Source of the DNA: Candidatus Methylomirabilota bacterium
GTDB lineage: Bacteria; Methylomirabilota; Methylomirabilia; Rokubacteriales; CSP1-6
Length of the DNA stretch: 64,000 nt
Direction: 5' to 3'
Assembly (NCBI GenBank): GCA_036001065.1
Contig: DASYUQ010000174.1
Coordinates: 1-64,000, forward strand
Shown: positions 1 through 8,202 of the stretch, piece after piece
Layout: every line of letters starts with the position of its first letter
How positions within the stretch are numbered: position 1 is the first letter of the stretch
Position numbers and translations under genes: made by a program
The notes under the pieces: model-generated
The model's input: only the letters and a program-made list of their open reading frames with translations
The model's database searches: none
Told to the model about the DNA's origin: nothing

Positions 1-1376
1 AAGCAGCCGGGCGGCGATCCCTGTTCCAGTGCTGGCCGAGGTCCCGGTCTCGAGGCCAGGGGATGCAGGACGTCGATCGCCCAGACCAGATCGAGGCGTT
101 CCCCGAGCCAGCCGGGGCACGTTGTCCGCGCGTCGAGCCGAAGGCCCTGCGCTTCGTGAGACGCCCGCAGAACCTCGATGGGATCAGCGACCACCGGAGC
201 AGACGGCGGCACCTCCGGTAGCGGGTGACCGTCAGGCCGCCTGAACTGGAGCGTTCCGTCGGGCCGCCGAGCGACCTGGTAGCCCTCCTCGTGCACCGCG
301 CGGTGATGCCGGCGACACAGGAGCGCAAGGTTCGAGAGCGTGGTCGGCCCCCCGTGCGCCCAGTGATGCAGGTGATGCCCCTGCGCGAAGCGGACGCCGC
401 AGCCCGGGAAGCGGCAGCCCCGGTCCCGATGCTGGAGCGCTCGCCGCAAGGCGGGCGGAATCGTCCGGGTTCGCGCGCCGATCTCCAACACGTGACCATT
501 CTCGTCGTGGCGCATGACCACGCGGCTGGCATCGCACGCCAGGCGCTGGGACGTCTCCGCGGAAACGTGTGTGCCGTCTTCCAGCACGGACTGGCCCGGC
601 TGATCGGGGTCGGCCAGCGCCGGGGCGTCGACGTGGACCACCACCTGGTAGCGCTCGCCCGGGGCGCCGGGATCGAGCCCATGATGGAGGGCCGTCTCCG
701 CCAGCAGGCCTAGCGCATCCGCCTGCTGCTGGGACGTGGTCGGGGCATCCGCCTCAGCCGGGCGCGGGGCCGCCTCGGCTCGGCTCCGCTGGTACAGCGT
801 CTCACGCGCGGCCGCCAGCGCCTGAATGAGCAGCGCGCCGACTTCGGGCTCGAGCCGTCCCCTCAGGACCACCATGCCGTCCTCGTCCTGGTAGACGTGA
901 AGCGCCCGGCTCGCATGGCGCCGCTTGGTCTCCCGAGCCTCAGCCTGGCGATCCACCTGCCGCCAGCCCCTCACGATCCGCTCGACGTGGGCGGCGGTGC
1001 CGGCCCGCCCCACTCCGAGCAGGCGCTCCTCGGTCTCCGGCGTGGCGACGCGGGTCAGGGCGCGGACCTTGGCGTACGACGGCTCCCCACGGCCGAGAGC
1101 CTCGGCAAGGAGTGGCAGCTCCCCGAGGGCGCGCGCGACCCGGACTCGCTCACGGGCCGTGCCCGGGTCGAGCCCCACTCGCCAGCTCAGCCAGGCGGCG
1201 CAGGAGCGGAAGCCGGTGTTCCATCCGCCTCGGGCATCGAACTGCCGGATCAGGGCGAGGAGGCGCGCGGTGGCGGCGTCCAGGTGAGCGGACAGCTCGG
1301 GGATCTCGTCGCCGAGGCGGTCCAGCTCCAGGACGCGATCGTGAGTGGCAACCAGAGTCGGCCAGTCGTTCGGCAT
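1..1376 (-). CDS. DUF222 / HNH endonuclease family protein (13E12-repeat type), 3' end cut by window edge
   Basis: Reading from the ATG at 1376 gives about 458 residues with no stop before the left edge, so the C-terminus is missing. A Shine-Dalgarno AAGGAG lies 8 bases before the ATG. The N-terminal ~310 residues match the helical DUF222 layout (LDRLGDEIPELSAHLDAATA, then a GTARERVRVARAL block). An HNH metal-finger nuclease motif follows at about residues 316-362, with CRFPGC, the HHLHHWAHGG box and a final CRRHHRAVHE. The family consists of putative nucleases that are often multicopy and associated with mobile DNA. Substrate and partner are unknown. The family call is firm, the biological role is not. 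Confidence 0.85.
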   Translation of the reverse strand, partial: MPNDWPTLVATHDRVLELDRLGDEIPELSAHLDAATARLLALIRQFDARGGWNTGFRSCAAWLSWRVGLDPGTARERVRVARALGELPLLAEALGRGEPSYAKVRALTRVATPETEERLLGVGRAGTAAHVERIVRGWRQVDRQAEARETKRRHASRALHVYQDEDGMVVLRGRLEPEVGALLIQALAAARETLYQRSRAEAAPRPAEADAPTTSQQQADALGLLAETALHHGLDPGAPGERYQVVVHVDAPALADPDQPGQSVLEDGTHVSAETSQRLACDASRVVMRHDENGHVLEIGARTRTIPPALRRALQHRDRGCRFPGCGVRFAQGHHLHHWAHGGPTTLSNLALLCRRHHRAVHEEGYQVARRPDGTLQFRRPDGHPLPEVPPSAPVVADPIEVLRASHEAQGLRLDARTTCPGWLGERLDLVWAIDVLHPLASRPGPRPALEQGSPPGC

Positions 1377-1508
1377 GGCGAGCGCTCCTTGTCGCTGAAG
1401 CGACTCTACACCCTGGTTTTCGAGCGACCGGAGAGCCTCCAGGACGAGCGATCGCGGGACGAGGAATGATTTTTGATTTCCGTCCCAACGAGAACATGCA
1501 GATTGGGC

Positions 1509-1532
1509 ATTGCCGGCCGCTAGGCCGGCAAT
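1509..1532. other. Perfect 24-base palindrome with 10-base arms
   Basis: The arms ATTGCCGGCC and GGCCGGCAAT flank a GCTA loop. It sits in the 261-base gap between the divergently pointing ends of two minus-strand genes, that is, upstream of the HNH gene and downstream of livM-livG. It has no following T-run, so it is either a factor-independent-like hairpin ending the ABC operon or an operator. The rest of 1377-1637 shows no gene. Confidence 0.5.
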
Positions 1533-1637
1533 TGCTAGCGGGCTGCCGCCGCAGACCAACTCGGCCAGCGGAAGCTGTCAAGCGGAAAATGGCGTGATCC
1601 AGCCGCCCCGTGGGGAAGGAGACCCTCGGTGGCTATC

Positions 1638-3479
1638 TCACGGCTGCGCGCGCCGCCGCCCGATCACCGTGTCCACCACCTCGCGGTTCGCCCGGATCTC
1701 GGCGGGCCGGCCGTCGGCCAGCACCTTGCCCTGGTGGAGCGCGATGATCCGGTCCGAGTAGGCGAAGACGATGTCCATGTCGTGCTCGACCTGGATGATG
1801 GCCTTGATCGCGATGCGCTCGGCCGCCGCCACCAGGACCTCCATGATGGCGTGCTTGTCCCGCGTGCTCACGCCGGACGTGGGCTCGTCCAGGAGGATGA
1901 CGTCGGGGTGGAGCGCGAAGGCGCCGGCCACGTCGAGCAGCTTCTTGTCCCCCTGCGGGAGCGTGCCGGCGGGGCGGGACAGCCGGTCGGCGAACCCGAA
2001 GAGCGCCGCTACGTCGCCGACCTGCGCCCGGACCTCCGCGTCGCGCGCCAGCGAAGCCAGGAGCCGGCGGCCGCGGCCCAGGCGCGAGACGACGGCGACC
2101 GCCAGCGTCTCGGCCACCGTGAGCTCGGGGAAGATGTGGACGAGCTGAAAGCTGCGGGCCAGGCCGAGCCGGGCCAGGCGTACCGGCCCGGTCCCGGCGA
2201 CGTCCTCCCCCTTGAACGTCACGCGGCCGCTCGACGGCTTCGTCACACCGCTGAGCACGTTCACCAGCGTCGTCTTGCCGGCCCCGTTGGGGCCGATGAT
2301 GGACACGAACTCGCCCTCCCGGACCGCCAGCGACACGCCGTCGAGCGCCACCACATCGCCATAGCGCTTCACCACGTCTCGCGCTTCGATCAGCGGACTC
2401 GTCCGAGTGCCGGCACAGCGGGCTGGTGACGGGACGTTTTCGAGCGCCGGCTTCGCCGGCGCCCCCTCTGGGGAGATCCGGAGGGGGCCGTGAGGCTCTC
2501 TCTGACTAGGGAGTCGGAGGGGGCCGTGAGGGGCCGCCGAGGTCCCCTCCGGATCAAAGAAAAGCCCCAGGAGCCCACGGGGGAAGAAGATGACCACGAT
2601 GGCCAAGAGCGCGCCGAAGATGAATCGCCAGTATTGCGTGAGGGACATGACCTGGTCCTGCAGGAAGATGAAGACGAAGGCGCCCAGGATCGGGCCGAAG
2701 AAGTTGGCGAAGCCGCCCAGCAACAGCATGAAGACCAGGTTGCCCGAGTGCGTCCAGTACGCCAGCAGGGGATCGGCCAGCCCGGTGGGCACGGCCAGCA
2801 ACGCTCCGCCGACGCCGCCGAACACGCCGGCGATCACGAAGGCCGCCAGGCGGTAGCGCCGCGCGCTCACGCCCGTCGACGCCGCCTTGTCGGGGTTCTC
2901 GCGGATCGCCCGCAGGCAGAGCCCGAAGGGCGAGCGCACGATACGCCACATAACGACGGTGCCCAGGACCAACAGCGCCAGCGCGTAATAGTAATAGGGG
3001 CCGGTGAGGAACTCGACCTTGTCGAGGGCGTGGAACCCGCGGCCCAGGAGCTTGGGGCGCAGCACGCGCATGCCCTCGTCGCCGCCGGTCAGGTTGTAGA
3101 ACTTGAAGAGGAACGAGTAGAAGAGCATCCCGAACGCCAGCGTCAGCATGCCGAAGTAGATCTTGACGTAACGCACGCACAAGAGACCGGTGGGCACCGC
3201 CCCCACCGCGGCCACCGCGGCGGCGGCGAGCAGGATCGCCTCGAAATGCAGCACGCCGGCGGCGCTCGTCAGGTAGGCCGCGGTGTAGGCGCCCAGCGCC
3301 AGGAAGAGGGCATGGCCGAAGGAGAGCAACCCGGTGTAGCCGAACAATAGATTGAGGCCCAGCAGCGCCAGACCGTAGCCGAAGAACGGCAGCATCAGCG
3401 TGGCGTAGTACGCCCGGCCGGCGAATGGCACCAGCGCCACCGCCAGCAGGGCCAGTCCGAGGGCGCCGCGGCCGATCAC
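1638..3479 (-). CDS. Branched-chain-type ABC transporter, fused permease LivM and ATPase LivG
   Basis: The GTG at 3479 overlaps the livH stop (GTGA), giving 613 residues. Residues 1-308 are a LivM permease (several hydrophobic helices, YTGLLSFGHALFLALGAY). Residues ~362-613 are a LivG ATPase with Walker A GPNGAGKTT near 396, a degenerate signature LPQGDKKLLDVA, Walker B VILLDEPTSG and the switch histidine in VEHDMD. Residues ~309-348 are encoded by a family A repeat, and no ATG, GTG or TTG start exists between the repeat and the ATPase domain, so the ATPase is apparently made only as part of the fusion (a CTG just before LIEARD is the only other option). The role is inner-membrane import of amino acids or other carboxylates; substrate unknown. 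LivF is not next to it. Confidence 0.88.
   Translation of the reverse strand: MIGRGALGLALLAVALVPFAGRAYYATLMLPFFGYGLALLGLNLLFGYTGLLSFGHALFLALGAYTAAYLTSAAGVLHFEAILLAAAAVAAVGAVPTGLLCVRYVKIYFGMLTLAFGMLFYSFLFKFYNLTGGDEGMRVLRPKLLGRGFHALDKVEFLTGPYYYYALALLVLGTVVMWRIVRSPFGLCLRAIRENPDKAASTGVSARRYRLAAFVIAGVFGGVGGALLAVPTGLADPLLAYWTHSGNLVFMLLLGGFANFFGPILGAFVFIFLQDQVMSLTQYWRFIFGALLAIVVIFFPRGLLGLFFDPEGTSAAPHGPLRLPSQREPHGPLRISPEGAPAKPALENVPSPARCAGTRTSPLIEARDVVKRYGDVVALDGVSLAVREGEFVSIIGPNGAGKTTLVNVLSGVTKPSSGRVTFKGEDVAGTGPVRLARLGLARSFQLVHIFPELTVAETLAVAVVSRLGRGRRLLASLARDAEVRAQVGDVAALFGFADRLSRPAGTLPQGDKKLLDVAGAFALHPDVILLDEPTSGVSTRDKHAIMEVLVAAAERIAIKAIIQVEHDMDIVFAYSDRIIALHQGKVLADGRPAEIRANREVVDTVIGRRRAQP
2439..2554. 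repeat. Family A double-hairpin repeat, copy 1 (inside livM-livG reading frame)
   Basis: Starts with the TTCGAGCGCCGGC-TTC-GCCGGCGC hairpin typical of the family, followed by a CTGGGGAG spacer and two GGAGGGGGCCGTGAGG modules. It is translated on the minus strand as a Pro/Gly/Arg-rich linker between the permease and ATPase halves. Confidence 0.8.
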
Positions 3480-4336
3480 GCCGCCGCCCTCGCGAAGAGC
3501 CCGGCCGGGCGCAGGACGAGGACGGCGATGACGATCACGTAGATGGCCAGCATCTCCACCTCGGGGTAGGTCGCGATGGCCACCGCCTTGAGCACGCCCA
3601 CGATGAGCGCGCCGGCGAACGCCCCGCGCATGCTGCCGAGCCCGCCGATGACGACGACGGCGAAGGCCTCGACGATCAGCTCGATGCCCATCTCGTTCAC
3701 CGCCGCCGTGGCCGGGATGACGAGCGCGCCGCCCACCGTGCCCAGGGCGACGCCGAGCGTGAAGACGCGGGAGTAGAGGCGGGCCAGGTCGATGCCCAGC
3801 GCTTCGGCCATGCGCGGGTTCTCGGCGGCGGCGCGAACGAGGCGGCCGAAGCGCGTGCGCGTGAGCAGCCATCCCACCGCGGCGGCGATCGTGGCGCCGG
3901 CGGCGATGACGACCAGGTTGTAGACGGGAATGGTGAGGGCGCCGACCTTGAGCTGGCCGTAGAGCAGGTAGACGGAGCCGAGCTGGTGGGGGGCGGTGCC
4001 CCAGAGGAACCGGATCACGTCCTCGAACATGAGCACGAGCGCGAAGGTGAGCAGGAGCTGGAAGCTCTCGTCGCGGTCGGAGATGGTCCGGAGCAGCCGC
4101 TCGACCGGGGGGCCGATCACGGCCAGGAGGACGCCGCCGAGGATCAGGACGCCCAGAAAGAGGGATGGCGGGACGCCCGCCCCCAGAGCCCAGGTGACGA
4201 GCGACACGCCGAAGTAGGCGCCCAGCGCGTAGAACGAGCCGCAGGCGAGGTTGAGGATCTTCTGGACGCCGAAGACGAGCTGCAGCCCGGCCGCCGCGAG
4301 AAAGAGCACGGCGGCGTGGAACACGCCGCCGAGCAC
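3476..4336 (-). CDS. livH: Branched-chain-type ABC transporter permease LivH
   Basis: 286 residues from a GTG at 4336. It is a polytopic inner-membrane permease with the LivH features VFGVQKILNLACGSFYALGA near the N-terminus, a RAAAENPRMAEALGID cytoplasmic loop that should contact the ATPase, and AVVVIGGLGSMRGAFAGAL. The family usually has a short N-terminal helix with a QQ-VN motif. Here LIQQSVNIV is encoded just upstream in frame, preceded by a possible CTG start at 4360 and GTGAGGA, so the true N-terminus may be eight residues longer. The stop overlaps the start of the fused livM-livG gene, implying translational coupling. It works with the binding protein 37 bases upstream. Confidence 0.88.
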   Translation of the reverse strand: MLGGVFHAAVLFLAAAGLQLVFGVQKILNLACGSFYALGAYFGVSLVTWALGAGVPPSLFLGVLILGGVLLAVIGPPVERLLRTISDRDESFQLLLTFALVLMFEDVIRFLWGTAPHQLGSVYLLYGQLKVGALTIPVYNLVVIAAGATIAAAVGWLLTRTRFGRLVRAAAENPRMAEALGIDLARLYSRVFTLGVALGTVGGALVIPATAAVNEMGIELIVEAFAVVVIGGLGSMRGAFAGALIVGVLKAVAIATYPEVEMLAIYVIVIAVLVLRPAGLFARAAA

Positions 4337-4373
4337 GATGTTGACGCTCTGCTGGATCAGGGACCCGGAATCC

Positions 4374-5645
4374 TCACGCCTTCCAGCTGTTGATCCACTC
4401 GTAGAGGCCCAGGCCCGAGGGTTTCTGGATCTGCCTGGTGGACATCACCTCGAGGGGGTCGACGGTGACGAAGTCGTGCTTGTTCCGGTAGGTGCTGAGG
4501 CCCTGGAAGAAGCTGCACTCCATGATGTGGTCGGCCCGGTAGCTACGCTTGCCCGACAGCGACTCGACCTCCATGCCCTCCAGCGCCTCGATGATCTGGT
4601 CGGGAGACGGCCACTTGCCGCCCGCGGCCCTGGCGGCCTTCTCCACCGCCGCCCGGTAGGCTGCCAGCGTGAAGTAGGCGTGGTCCGATTCGTAGTTCGG
4701 CCACTCCTTGAACCGCTCCTGGTGCCAGCGGACGAACTCGCGGAGGAGCGGGCTCGCGTTCGGCGCCTCGAAGTACATCGAGTTGTAGCCGAGGATCATC
4801 CCCTCGGGCGTGAATGCCTTCTTGAGCGACTCGTGCACGCCGCCGGCCGTGGTCATGACAAATCTGATGGTGGCCGTCAGCCCGGCTGCGTGAGCCTGCT
4901 TCATCAAAATCGGGGCGTCGCCCGACCAGAACGAGCAGAAGATCAGGTCGGGCCGGGCCTGCCCCAGCGCGGCCACGTGCGAAGTGAAGTTGGTCTCGCC
5001 CAGCTTGGGCCAGAGGTCCACCACCGGCGTGACGCCCATCCCCAGCTTCTTCATGATGGCCAGGAACGCCGCCCAGTTGTCGCGCCCGTACGAATAATCG
5101 TTGTTGATGCCGGCGACCGTCTTGATCTTCCCCTTGAAGTGCTTGGCGGTCAGGATCGACGCCATCACGGCTTCCGCCTCGTTATCGACGCTGCGGAACG
5201 AGTACCGGGGCTTGGGCATGGTCTCCTCCACGCCCTTCTGGGTCGTGGCGTCCCAGGCCAGCCACAGCGTCTTGAGCTCCTCGGCGACGGGACCGATGGC
5301 CAGGCCCACCCCCGTGGAGACGACGCCGGTGATGACATCCACCCGGGTCTGCAGCGCGAGCTTCCGGAACCGCTCCACCGTGTCTTTGGGGTTCGACTCT
5401 TCCTCGACGACCAGCTCGATCCGGCGGCCGAGGATGCCGCCGGCCGCGTTGATGCGGTCCACGGCGAACTGCGTGCCCCGGAGCCCGGACTCCCCCACCG
5501 GCGCCGTGACTCCGGCCTTGGCGGCCAGCACCCCGATCTTGACCGGACCCGCCTGCGCGAACGCGGGCGGCCCGTCCAGCCGCGCCGCCAGCGCGGCCGA
5601 GGCGCCGCCGAGCAGTCTCAGAAAGTTGCGCCGTGTCGTGGCCAT
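4374..5645 (-). CDS. ABC transporter periplasmic substrate-binding protein (Leu/Ile/Val-binding type, Tat signal)
   Basis: 423 residues from an ATG preceded by GGGAGG at 6 bases. A twin-arginine signal is visible at residues 4-20 (TRRNFLRLLGG) followed by an Ala-rich stretch and AFAQA cleavage site, so it is probably exported folded through Tat. The mature part is a periplasmic-binding type 1 fold (KIGVLAAKAGVTAPVGESGL, then AVDRINAAGGILGRRIELVV). It heads the operon followed by LivH and LivM-LivG and would deliver the ligand. Ligand identity cannot be read; relatives bind branched-chain amino acids, amides, urea or aromatic acids. Confidence 0.9.
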   Translation of the reverse strand: MATTRRNFLRLLGGASAALAARLDGPPAFAQAGPVKIGVLAAKAGVTAPVGESGLRGTQFAVDRINAAGGILGRRIELVVEEESNPKDTVERFRKLALQTRVDVITGVVSTGVGLAIGPVAEELKTLWLAWDATTQKGVEETMPKPRYSFRSVDNEAEAVMASILTAKHFKGKIKTVAGINNDYSYGRDNWAAFLAIMKKLGMGVTPVVDLWPKLGETNFTSHVAALGQARPDLIFCSFWSGDAPILMKQAHAAGLTATIRFVMTTAGGVHESLKKAFTPEGMILGYNSMYFEAPNASPLLREFVRWHQERFKEWPNYESDHAYFTLAAYRAAVEKAARAAGGKWPSPDQIIEALEGMEVESLSGKRSYRADHIMECSFFQGLSTYRNKHDFVTVDPLEVMSTRQIQKPSGLGLYEWINSWKA

Positions 5646-5787
5646 GCGGACCTCCCTCGGTGTCCGGAGCGTTCGTGCCGCCCGCGGGGCGCCTCATTCT
5701 AGCGCGCTTGATCGCCGGCGGCCACGGCCAGCATGCTAGAATTCGTGACGCCGGCGTTGGAGATTCTGGCCGACCGATGGAGGGCTC
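5646..5787. promoter_or_regulatory. Divergent promoter region with mirrored GCTAGAAT motifs
   Basis: The 142 bases separate the divergent ABC operon and signalling gene. The 8-mer GCTAGAAT occurs at 5735-5742 on the plus strand and its exact inverse at 5695-5702, 32 bases apart, each oriented toward its own gene and resembling a -10 box (TAGAAT). No clear -35 is visible at 17 bases. It could be paired promoters or a dyad operator. Confidence 0.35.
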
Positions 5788-8028
5788 GTGCACGTACGCT
5801 TCTGGGGAACGCGCGGCTCCATCGCCGCTCCGGGTCCGGACACGGCGCGGTACGGCGGCAACACCTCGTGCGTCGAGGTGCGGAGTGACGACGGTACGCT
5901 GATCGTGCTCGACTGCGGCACCGGCGCGCGGGCGCTCGGCCTGCACCTGGCGCGCTCGGAGGCCCAGCCCCTCCGGCTCAACCTCTTCATCGGACACACC
6001 CACTGGGATCACATCCAAGGCTTTCCCTTCTTCGTCCCGGCGTTCATGCCGGGCGTCGAGCTGAACATCTATGCCCCCGTCGGCTTCCAGCGCAGCCTGG
6101 AGGAGGCGATGGCGGGGCAGATGGAGTACGCCTACTTCCCGGTGACGCTCCGTGATCTGCGGAGCCGCATCCACTTCACCGAGCTGGACGAGGGTTTCTT
6201 CCGCCTGGGCGACGTGCTGGTCGAGACGCAGTACCTCAACCACACCGCGCCCACCATCGCCTACCGGATGTCGGCGGGCGGCGCCACCATCGCCTACACG
6301 ACCGACCACGAGCCGTTCTGGAAGCCCGGGGGCGGGGTCTCCGACCATCCGGGCGACCAGAACCACATCACGTTCCTGCGCGGCGCCGACCTCGTCATTC
6401 ACGACGCGCAGTACAGCGACGAGGAGTACCAGGGCAAGATCGGGTGGGGCCACAGCCCCGTCGAGTACGCCACCGACGTCGCCCTGGCCGCCGGCGTGCG
6501 CCGGCTCGCGCTCTTCCACCACGACCCCACCCACGACGACGCCATGATCGAGCGGATGGAAACGTGGGCCCGTGACCGCGCCGCCCGCGCCGGGGGAGGC
6601 CTGGAGGTCTTCGCGGCCGCCGAGGGGCTCGCGCTGCGGGTGGACGGGCGGGGCGCCGTCAAGCCGGTGGCGGCGATCTCGGCTCTCCACCGCCGTCCGG
6701 TGGCCGGCGGGCGCGTGCTGCTGGTCAGCTCCAACGGCGACGAGATCGCGGCCATCGAGGAGATTCTGGCGGCGGACGACCTGTCGGTGGTCGCGGTGCC
6801 GGACATGCGCGCCGCGCTGACGCGCGGCCCCGAGGTCGCCCCCGACCTGGCGATCGTCGACGCGCGCCTGCCCGACGGCGACGGCGCCGCCCTGATCCGT
6901 TCCCTGGTCGAGCGCATGGGGCGCCGCAGCTTCCCGATGCTGCTCCTCACCGAGGAGCCGAGCGCGGCGCAGGCGGCCGAGAAGGCCGGCGCGCCCTTCT
7001 GCGATTATCTGGCCAAGCCCTTCAGTCCGCCGATGCTCCATGCGCGGGTGCGGGCGTGGCTGGCGCGGGCGCTGGCCACCGCGGAGGCGGCCAGCCCCGA
7101 GCACGTCGAGACTCGCCAGGCCGACGAGCCCCGCGATTTCGCCGGCATCCTCGCCCAGTTCCCCCTGTTCCAGCCGCTGGGGGGCGAGCGGCTGCGACAT
7201 CTGATCCAGGGCGCCACCGAGCACGCCTATCCGGCCGGCCACGTCATCGTCAGCGAGGGCGAGCTCGATGAGCGCGTCTTCGTCATCCTTTCCGGGCGCG
7301 TCCGCGTGGTCGAGGCGATGGCCGACGCGATGACCGAAGCCGTCCTCGGCGGGCTCGGGGAAGGGGAGATCTTCGGCGAGCTGAGCACGCTGACCAGTCG
7401 GCCGCGCTCGGCGACCGTCATCGCCATGGAGCGGACCCGCTGCCTGGCGCTGCGTCACGAGCGCTTCCTCCAGGCGCTCGAGGGCTCTTCCGAAGTGGCG
7501 CTGGCGCTCCTGCGGCTGCTCGCGCGGCGGCTGCTCGAGGCCGACCGCCGACTGGCCCGCTATGCGCCCGACACCCTGACGGGTCTGGCCAGCCGCCGCG
7601 CGTTCCACGACCAGTACCGGCGGCTCGCCGCCGGCGCCCGGCGCCGGAAGAGCGGCGTGTTGCTGCTGCTCTTCGACGTCCTGCGTCTGAGGACGATCAA
7701 CGACCGCTTCGGCTACACGGTCGGCGACGAGGTGCTGCGCACCGTCGCCGACGCGCTCACCAGCACCACCAGGGCGACCGACCTCGTCGCCCGCTACGGC
7801 GCCGACGAGTTCGCCCTGCTCCTGCTGGACACGCATGCCCGCGACGTCGAGCGGGTGCTGCACCGCGTGGCGGAGAAGCTCTCGGAGCTGTCGGGCCGCC
7901 GGGGGCTGTCGCTCACCGTGCAGTGCAGCGTCGGCGTCTCCTTCCGCGAGGTGCCGCCGGACGTCGCCGACGAGCTGGTGCGGGAGGCGGACGGGGACAT
8001 GCGCCGCGGCCGCCTGGTGCCCGCCTGA
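5788..8028 (+). CDS. MBL-fold hydrolase / receiver / cyclic-nucleotide-binding / GGDEF four-domain signalling protein
   Basis: 746 residues from a GTG with GGAG 5 bases upstream. Residues 1-~280 form a metallo-beta-lactamase fold with the metal motif H70-T-H72-W-D74-H75 and further His/Asp ligands (NHTAPT, TTDHEP, FHHDPTHDD). Residues ~305-420 are a receiver domain with phospho-acceptor D358 and K410. Residues ~455-585 are a cyclic-nucleotide-binding fold (GEGEIFGELSTLTSRPRSAT). Residues ~590-746 are a diguanylate cyclase domain with GADEF at 671-675 and an allosteric I-site RATD at 662-665. GADEF is a tolerated variant, so c-di-GMP synthesis is possible but unproven. No membrane segment or signal peptide is seen. 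It is a single-gene unit; downstream is a repeat in a convergent gap. The MBL substrate is unknown. Confidence 0.9.
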   Translation: MHVRFWGTRGSIAAPGPDTARYGGNTSCVEVRSDDGTLIVLDCGTGARALGLHLARSEAQPLRLNLFIGHTHWDHIQGFPFFVPAFMPGVELNIYAPVGFQRSLEEAMAGQMEYAYFPVTLRDLRSRIHFTELDEGFFRLGDVLVETQYLNHTAPTIAYRMSAGGATIAYTTDHEPFWKPGGGVSDHPGDQNHITFLRGADLVIHDAQYSDEEYQGKIGWGHSPVEYATDVALAAGVRRLALFHHDPTHDDAMIERMETWARDRAARAGGGLEVFAAAEGLALRVDGRGAVKPVAAISALHRRPVAGGRVLLVSSNGDEIAAIEEILAADDLSVVAVPDMRAALTRGPEVAPDLAIVDARLPDGDGAALIRSLVERMGRRSFPMLLLTEEPSAAQAAEKAGAPFCDYLAKPFSPPMLHARVRAWLARALATAEAASPEHVETRQADEPRDFAGILAQFPLFQPLGGERLRHLIQGATEHAYPAGHVIVSEGELDERVFVILSGRVRVVEAMADAMTEAVLGGLGEGEIFGELSTLTSRPRSATVIAMERTRCLALRHERFLQALEGSSEVALALLRLLARRLLEADRRLARYAPDTLTGLASRRAFHDQYRRLAAGARRRKSGVLLLLFDVLRLRTINDRFGYTVGDEVLRTVADALTSTTRATDLVARYGADEFALLLLDTHARDVERVLHRVAEKLSELSGRRGLSLTVQCSVGVSFREVPPDVADELVREADGDMRRGRLVPA

Positions 8029-8042
8029 ACGCGGGCTAACGG

Positions 8043-8200
8043 CCTGTCGGCGTATGCCGCGAGCTCGCTGCGACCACTCCTCGCCGTTTCGAGCGCCGGC
8101 TCCGCCGGCGCAATCTCCCCTGGGGAGGTTCGGAGGGGGCCGTGAGGCCCCCTCCGACTATGAATCTCGGAGGGGGCCGTAACGTCCGCCCCCTTCGATG
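8043..8200. repeat. Family A repeat, copy 2 (convergent gap)
   Basis: Contains the CGAGCGCCGGCTCCGCCGGCGC hairpin, then GGAGGGGGCC-GTGA-GGCCCCCTCC (8130-8156) and a second half-module with the loop GTAACGTC. About 45 bases upstream of the first hairpin are also shared with copy 4 (CGAGCTC, CTGCG, CCACT blocks), so the full unit is about 150 bases. It lies between two convergent genes, where it could act as a two-way terminator. Confidence 0.8.
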
Positions 8201-8202
8201 AC

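Noticed and set aside
3480-3872. Upstream extension of the livM-livG frame (744 residues)
   Set aside because: It overlaps livH on the same strand and encodes Arg/Ala/Gly-rich sequence without family similarity; the GTG at 3479 overlaps the livH stop as expected for a coupled start.
5182-7863. Long minus-strand frame of 893 residues opposite the signalling gene
   Set aside because: It is antisense to a well-supported gene and rich in Arg/Gly/Gln, a common shadow of GC-rich coding DNA; the plus frame contains four recognisable domains.
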